Shown here: positions 30,904 through 34,092 of the stretch, piece by piece
How the letters are laid out: every line of letters begins with the position of its first letter
How positions within the stretch are numbered: position 1 is the stretch's first letter
DNA from: Luteimonas endophytica
GTDB lineage: Bacteria; Pseudomonadota; Gammaproteobacteria; Xanthomonadales; Xanthomonadaceae
DNA: 34,092 nucleotides
Reading direction: 5' to 3'
Assembly: GCF_029887875.1 (NCBI RefSeq)
Contig: NZ_JARXRM010000012.1
Location: forward strand, 1-34,092
The notes under the pieces: generated by a model
Told to the model about the DNA's origin: nothing
The model's input: the letters and a program-made list of their open reading frames with translations, nothing else
Database searches by the model: none
Position numbers and translations under genes: made by a program

Positions 30904-31848
30904 TCAGAGCGCCTCGATGTACGCGGCCATGCGCTGGCGGCCGGCCTCGTCCGGCATCCGGCCACTGGCCGCGCCCATGTTGTCGAGCAGGTGGCGCGGC
31001 TTGCTGGTGGCCGGCGTGGCGCAGGTCACCGCCGGGTGCGAGACCACGAACTTGAGGAAGAACTGGCCCCAGCTGGCGATGTCGTAGTCGGCCGCCCAGT
31101 CCGGCAGTTCCCGCCCCTCCACCTTTTCCCACAGCCGCGTGCGCCCGAACGGCGCGTACACCAGCACGCCGATGCCGCGCTCCTGCGCCAGCGGGAAGAT
31201 GCGCTGCTCCATCGTTCGGTTGTCGACCGCATAGTCGACGCCGATGAAATCCAGCGCCTGCTCGCGCATCAGGCGCTCGAGCTGCTCGTACTGGCGCTCG
31301 ACGGTGGTGGTCAGGCCGACGTAGCGGATCCGCCCGGCGGCCTTGGCCTCGGCGAGGATCGGCAGTTGCGTCGCCACGTCGCCGAGGTTGTGCACCTGCA
31401 CCAGGTCGACCGGCGAGCCCGGGGCGCGCGCCAACGACTGCTCGAGTTGCGCGCGCGCGGCGGCCGGGTCGGCCGCACCGCCGCCGCGCGGGGCGACGTT
31501 GAGCTTGGTGGCCCAGAACAGCCGGTCGCCGAGGCCGGCCTCGCGTGCGGCGCGGCCCGCCACCTCCTCCGCCGCACCGTAGCTGGGGGCGGTATCGAAC
31601 ACGCGGCCGCCGCTGCGCACCAGCGTCTGCAGGATCTCGCCGATGGCGGCGTCGTCTCCCTCGCCAGCCAGCCGCGAGAACGAGGCGGAGCTGCCCAGCC
31701 CGACTACCGGCAGTTGCTCGCTGGTGCCGGGGATCGCCCGGGTCAGCAGCGCGCGCGGGCTGTCGTCGGCCAGCAACCGCCGCGGGCTGATCGCCAGGGC
31801 CACGCCGGCGGCGATCGACAGCTTCAGGTATTCACGTCGCGTGATCAT
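30904..31848 (-). CDS. Tat-exported aldo/keto reductase
   Basis: A 314-residue aldo/keto reductase with a twin-arginine signal peptide (MITRREYLKLSIAAGVALAI), so it should be folded with its cofactor in the cytoplasm and exported to the periplasm. The catalytic tetrad is complete: Asp and Tyr in FDTAPSYGAAEE, Lys in WATKLNVAP and His in VQVHNLGD. The C-terminal part has the usual TIM-barrel pattern (IGVDYAVDNRTMEQRIFPLA, GVLVYAPFGR). The substrate is unknown. NADPH use in the periplasm is a puzzle, since free NADPH is not available there. GAGG lies 8 nt before the ATG. It is downstream of the methyltransferase gene on the same strand (39-nt gap). Confidence 0.92.
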   Translation of the reverse strand: MITRREYLKLSIAAGVALAISPRRLLADDSPRALLTRAIPGTSEQLPVVGLGSSASFSRLAGEGDDAAIGEILQTLVRSGGRVFDTAPSYGAAEEVAGRAAREAGLGDRLFWATKLNVAPRGGGAADPAAARAQLEQSLARAPGSPVDLVQVHNLGDVATQLPILAEAKAAGRIRYVGLTTTVERQYEQLERLMREQALDFIGVDYAVDNRTMEQRIFPLAQERGIGVLVYAPFGRTRLWEKVEGRELPDWAADYDIASWGQFFLKFVVSHPAVTCATPATSKPRHLLDNMGAASGRMPDEAGRQRMAAYIEAL

Positions 31849-31887
31849 GGTGGAGCCTCGTTCCCGGATGGAGTCCCGTTTCTACCA

Positions 31888-32484
31888 CTACACGGCCCGC
31901 CAGACGAGGCAGCGGTTGTTGGCCGGCATGGCGACGTCGGCAACGCGGTGCAGGCCGGCGGCGGCCGCGAGCGCGTCCACCGCCCCGAGATCGCGGATGC
32001 CGGAATGCGGGTCGCGCGCCCGCAGCCAGGCATCGAAGTCGCGATTGCTGTCGCTGGTGTAGCCGCCGGCGTCGTTGAACGGCCCGTAGACCACCAGCAC
32101 GCCGCCGGGCGCGCCAGCCAGTATCCGCCCGGCGCCGCGGAAGAACGCCTCCACCCCGTCCCAGCCCATGATGTGCAGGGTGTTGGCGGTGAACACCGCA
32201 TCGGCGTCGAGCGCCGGCCACGGCGGCTGCAGCACGTCGAGCGCGATCGGTGGAGGCGTGTTGGGCAGGCCGGCCTCGTCCAGCCATGCGCGGATGCCCG
32301 GCAGGTTGTCGGCGAGGTCCGAGGTCTGCCAGGCGAGGTGCGGCATCGCCTCCGCGAAATGCACGGCGTGCTGGCCGGTGCCGCTGCCGATCTCCAGCAC
32401 CCGGGTGCGGTCTGCGAAGCGCTCGCGCAGCACCGCCAGGATCGGCGTGCGATTGCGCTCGCAGGCGGGTGCGACCGGCTTGAT
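31888..32484 (-). CDS. DUF938 class I SAM-dependent methyltransferase, apparent ATC start
   Basis: A methyltransferase-like protein of 198 residues (DUF938/UPF0585). The family's N-terminal signature KPVAPACERNRTPIL is followed by the SAM motif RVLEIGSGTGQHAVHFA, then QTSDLADNLPGI, and ADAVFTANTLHIMGW and VLVVYGPFNDAGGYTSDSN. Substrate unknown. No ATG, GTG or TTG exists in frame at the expected N-terminus. The codon where homologs have Met is ATC (32484-32482), preceded at a good distance by GGGAG (32495-32491). The first standard start is a GTG at 32433, which would remove the conserved ACERN signature. I therefore take ATC as the start or suspect a base error. The peptidase stop lies 11 nt upstream, so the two genes form an operon. 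Confidence 0.82.
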   Translation of the reverse strand: MKPVAPACERNRTPILAVLRERFADRTRVLEIGSGTGQHAVHFAEAMPHLAWQTSDLADNLPGIRAWLDEAGLPNTPPPIALDVLQPPWPALDADAVFTANTLHIMGWDGVEAFFRGAGRILAGAPGGVLVVYGPFNDAGGYTSDSNRDFDAWLRARDPHSGIRDLGAVDALAAAAGLHRVADVAMPANNRCLVWRAV

Positions 32485-32495
32485 GGCCGCGCTCC

Positions 32496-34092
32496 CTAGC
32501 GCCGGGCGTCGTCGGTCGGCGCGCGCGCGGCCCTGAATTCGCTGTCGTCGTTCCACGCCGGCCACCCCGGCGAATCCGCGATCTCGCGCACCAGGCGCAG
32601 CACCACCTCGGTATCCGCGACCGGGCCGCGCATGTCCCACCCGTCGCCGAACTCGTCCCCGGGCTGGTGGTAGCGCTGCGCGAAATATTCCGCCCGCGCC
32701 GCCTTGCCGCCTTCCACCCCGCCCTCGATCTGGTCCATGCCGGGGCCGATGGTGATCGCCGGTACGCCGGCCTGGGCGAAGGCGAAATGGTCGGCACGGT
32801 AGAAGAATCCCGCTTCCAGGTCCGGATCGGGCGAGTACGTGCGCCCGCCGGCCACCGCCGCGCGTTCCAGGTCGCGCTCCAGCGAGACCTTTCCCACTCC
32901 CCAGCTCGAGATGTCGCGGGTCGGGCCGTCCGGACTCCACATCTCCATGTTGATCGCCGCCGCGGTGGTCTCCAGCGGCCGCACCGGGTTGGCGGCGTAG
33001 TGGGTGGCGCCGAGCAGCCCGCTCTCCTCGGCCGTCAGCGCCGCGAACAGCACGCTGCGCGCGGGCGGCGGGCCGGCCTTCAATACCCTGGCGATCTCCA
33101 GCATCGAGGCGATCGCCGTGGCGTTGTCGACCGCGCCGTTGATGATGGCGTCGCCGCTGGCGTCCGGCTGTCCGACGCCGAAGCTGTCCCAGTGGCCGGA
33201 GACGATCACCGTCTCGTCCGGGCGCTCGCTGCCGGGCAGCAGGCCGAGCACGTTGCGGCTGGTGATGCGGCTGCGGGCGACGTCGAACTTCGCCGAGAAC
33301 GCGGCATCGCCGAGCGCGTGCGCCCGGAAGCCCGGCTGCTGCGCCGCGCGCCTGGCCTGCTCGAAGTCGAGCCCGGCATCGGCGAACAGGCGCTCGGCCA
33401 CCGCGCGCTGGATCCAGCCGCGCACGCGCAGGTGGTGACGGTCGGCGTCCACGCGGACGATGTCGAACTGTGGCGCGGCGCGGCCGTTGCGCACCGTCGC
33501 CCACGGATAGGCCGCCGGCTCGGTCTCGTGCACGATCAGCACGCCCGCGGCGCCGCGGCGCGCGGCCTCGAGGTATTTGTAGGCCCAGCGGCCGTACCAG
33601 GTCATGGCGCGGCCGCCGAACCGCCCCGGCGCGGTCTCGAAGTCGGGATCGTTGATCAGCACCACCACGATCTTGCCGGCCACGTCGAGACCGGCGTAGT
33701 CGTCCCAGCCGAGCTCGGGCGCGGCGATGCCGTAGCCGGCGAACACCAGCGGGACGTCCTTCATGTCGACCGCACCCGCGGGGTGCAGGGTCTCGAGCGC
33801 GATCTCCTCGCCGTTGGCGAGCTTGCGCGTGGTGCCGGCGACGCGGAAGGCAGCCGCGACGGGACCGGCGATCTCGCTGCGCTCCAGCGTCACCGCCTGG
33901 GTCCAGCCGCCGCCGTCGCCGGCCGGTTCGAGCCCCAGCTCGGCGAACTGCGCGGCGAGATAGGCCACCGTTTTCTCCTCGCCAGGGGTGTCGGGCGCGC
34001 GCCCCTCGAACTCGTCGGAGGCGAGGACGCGCAGGTGCCTGGCCAGCGCGTCGGCGCTGATCGCGGCGCCGCCGGTCCCGGCGGCGGCGCCC
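32496..34092 (-). CDS. M28 family metallopeptidase, 5' end outside window
   Basis: A zinc aminopeptidase-like protein, at least 532 residues, open to the right edge so that its start and signal peptide are missing. The frame upstream of the GTG at 33968 reads RHLRVLASDEFEGRAPDTPG, the conserved beginning of exported M28 peptidases, showing that 33968 is not the real start. A protease-associated insert (KIVVVLINDPDFE, GAAGVLIVHETEPAAYPW) precedes the catalytic core. Zinc ligands and catalytic residues: SGHWDSFG (His, Asp), GAVDNATA (Asp), TAEESGLLGA (Glu-Glu), and His in QRYHQPGDEF near the end. It probably acts in the periplasm or outside the cell. The DUF938 gene follows 11 nt after its TAG. 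Confidence 0.92.
   Translation of the reverse strand, partial: GAAAGTGGAAISADALARHLRVLASDEFEGRAPDTPGEEKTVAYLAAQFAELGLEPAGDGGGWTQAVTLERSEIAGPVAAAFRVAGTTRKLANGEEIALETLHPAGAVDMKDVPLVFAGYGIAAPELGWDDYAGLDVAGKIVVVLINDPDFETAPGRFGGRAMTWYGRWAYKYLEAARRGAAGVLIVHETEPAAYPWATVRNGRAAPQFDIVRVDADRHHLRVRGWIQRAVAERLFADAGLDFEQARRAAQQPGFRAHALGDAAFSAKFDVARSRITSRNVLGLLPGSERPDETVIVSGHWDSFGVGQPDASGDAIINGAVDNATAIASMLEIARVLKAGPPPARSVLFAALTAEESGLLGATHYAANPVRPLETTAAAINMEMWSPDGPTRDISSWGVGKVSLERDLERAAVAGGRTYSPDPDLEAGFFYRADHFAFAQAGVPAITIGPGMDQIEGGVEGGKAARAEYFAQRYHQPGDEFGDGWDMRGPVADTEVVLRLVREIADSPGWPAWNDDSEFRAARAPTDDARR

Noticed and set aside
33600..33968. GTG at 33968 as the start of the M28 peptidase
   Set aside because: The frame stays open to the edge of the window and the upstream residues (LASDEFEGRAPDTPGEEKT) are conserved in exported M28 peptidases, so the gene is simply cut by the window.

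Overview
The window looks like chromosome from a high-GC gammaproteobacterium of the Xanthomonadaceae (Lysobacter, Luteimonas or Xanthomonas relatives). Evidence: very G+C-rich coding with little intergenic space, GTAG-headed palindromic repeats, a cell-chromosome type integron with short attC sites, and a bioB-bioF-bioH-bioC operon. No rRNA, tRNA, CRISPR array or insertion sequence was seen.

1-4340 is one end of a chromosomal integron. Seven single-gene cassettes (all minus strand) are separated by nearly identical 60-bp attC sites. They end at an attI-like junction at about 3176, next to a divergently transcribed, apparently intact integron integrase (3336-4340, plus). The cassettes are visibly AT-richer than the rest and encode a lipoprotein, a DUF2004-like protein, a P-loop kinase-like protein, a membrane protein and three small unknowns. 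Position 1 falls on the last attC, so the array may continue to the left. The integrase converges on mnmG with 6 bp between them.

4347-10590 holds mnmG (minus), a probable sigma54-driven small RNA ending in a textbook terminator (6358-6478, plus), a Tyr/Gly-rich lipoprotein (minus), a plus-strand run of a PLP dehydratase, a YdcF-like protein and an NTF2-fold protein, and an exported unknown (minus). 10591-15303 is a six-gene minus-strand operon in which every gene overlaps the next: bioB, a small membrane protein, bioF, an ACT-domain protein, bioH, bioC. Divergent from it is comF (plus), then convergently an exported unknown and a gamma-glutamyltransferase (minus).

19256-23527 is the most distinctive region. 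Two paralogous lipase-like proteins without Sec signals are each followed by a paralogous exported ankyrin-repeat protein. This layout suggests duplicated antibacterial effector-immunity pairs. Both lipase genes share an upstream element that aligns in register. The remainder holds an exported TPR-like protein and a GAF-GGDEF-EAL phosphodiesterase (minus), a fused indolepyruvate ferredoxin oxidoreductase and a TRIC-family membrane protein (plus), then a Tat-exported aldo/keto reductase, a DUF938 methyltransferase with an apparent ATC start, and an M28 peptidase cut by the right edge (minus).

Copies of a 30-bp GTAG-headed palindromic repeat sit mainly between convergent gene ends.
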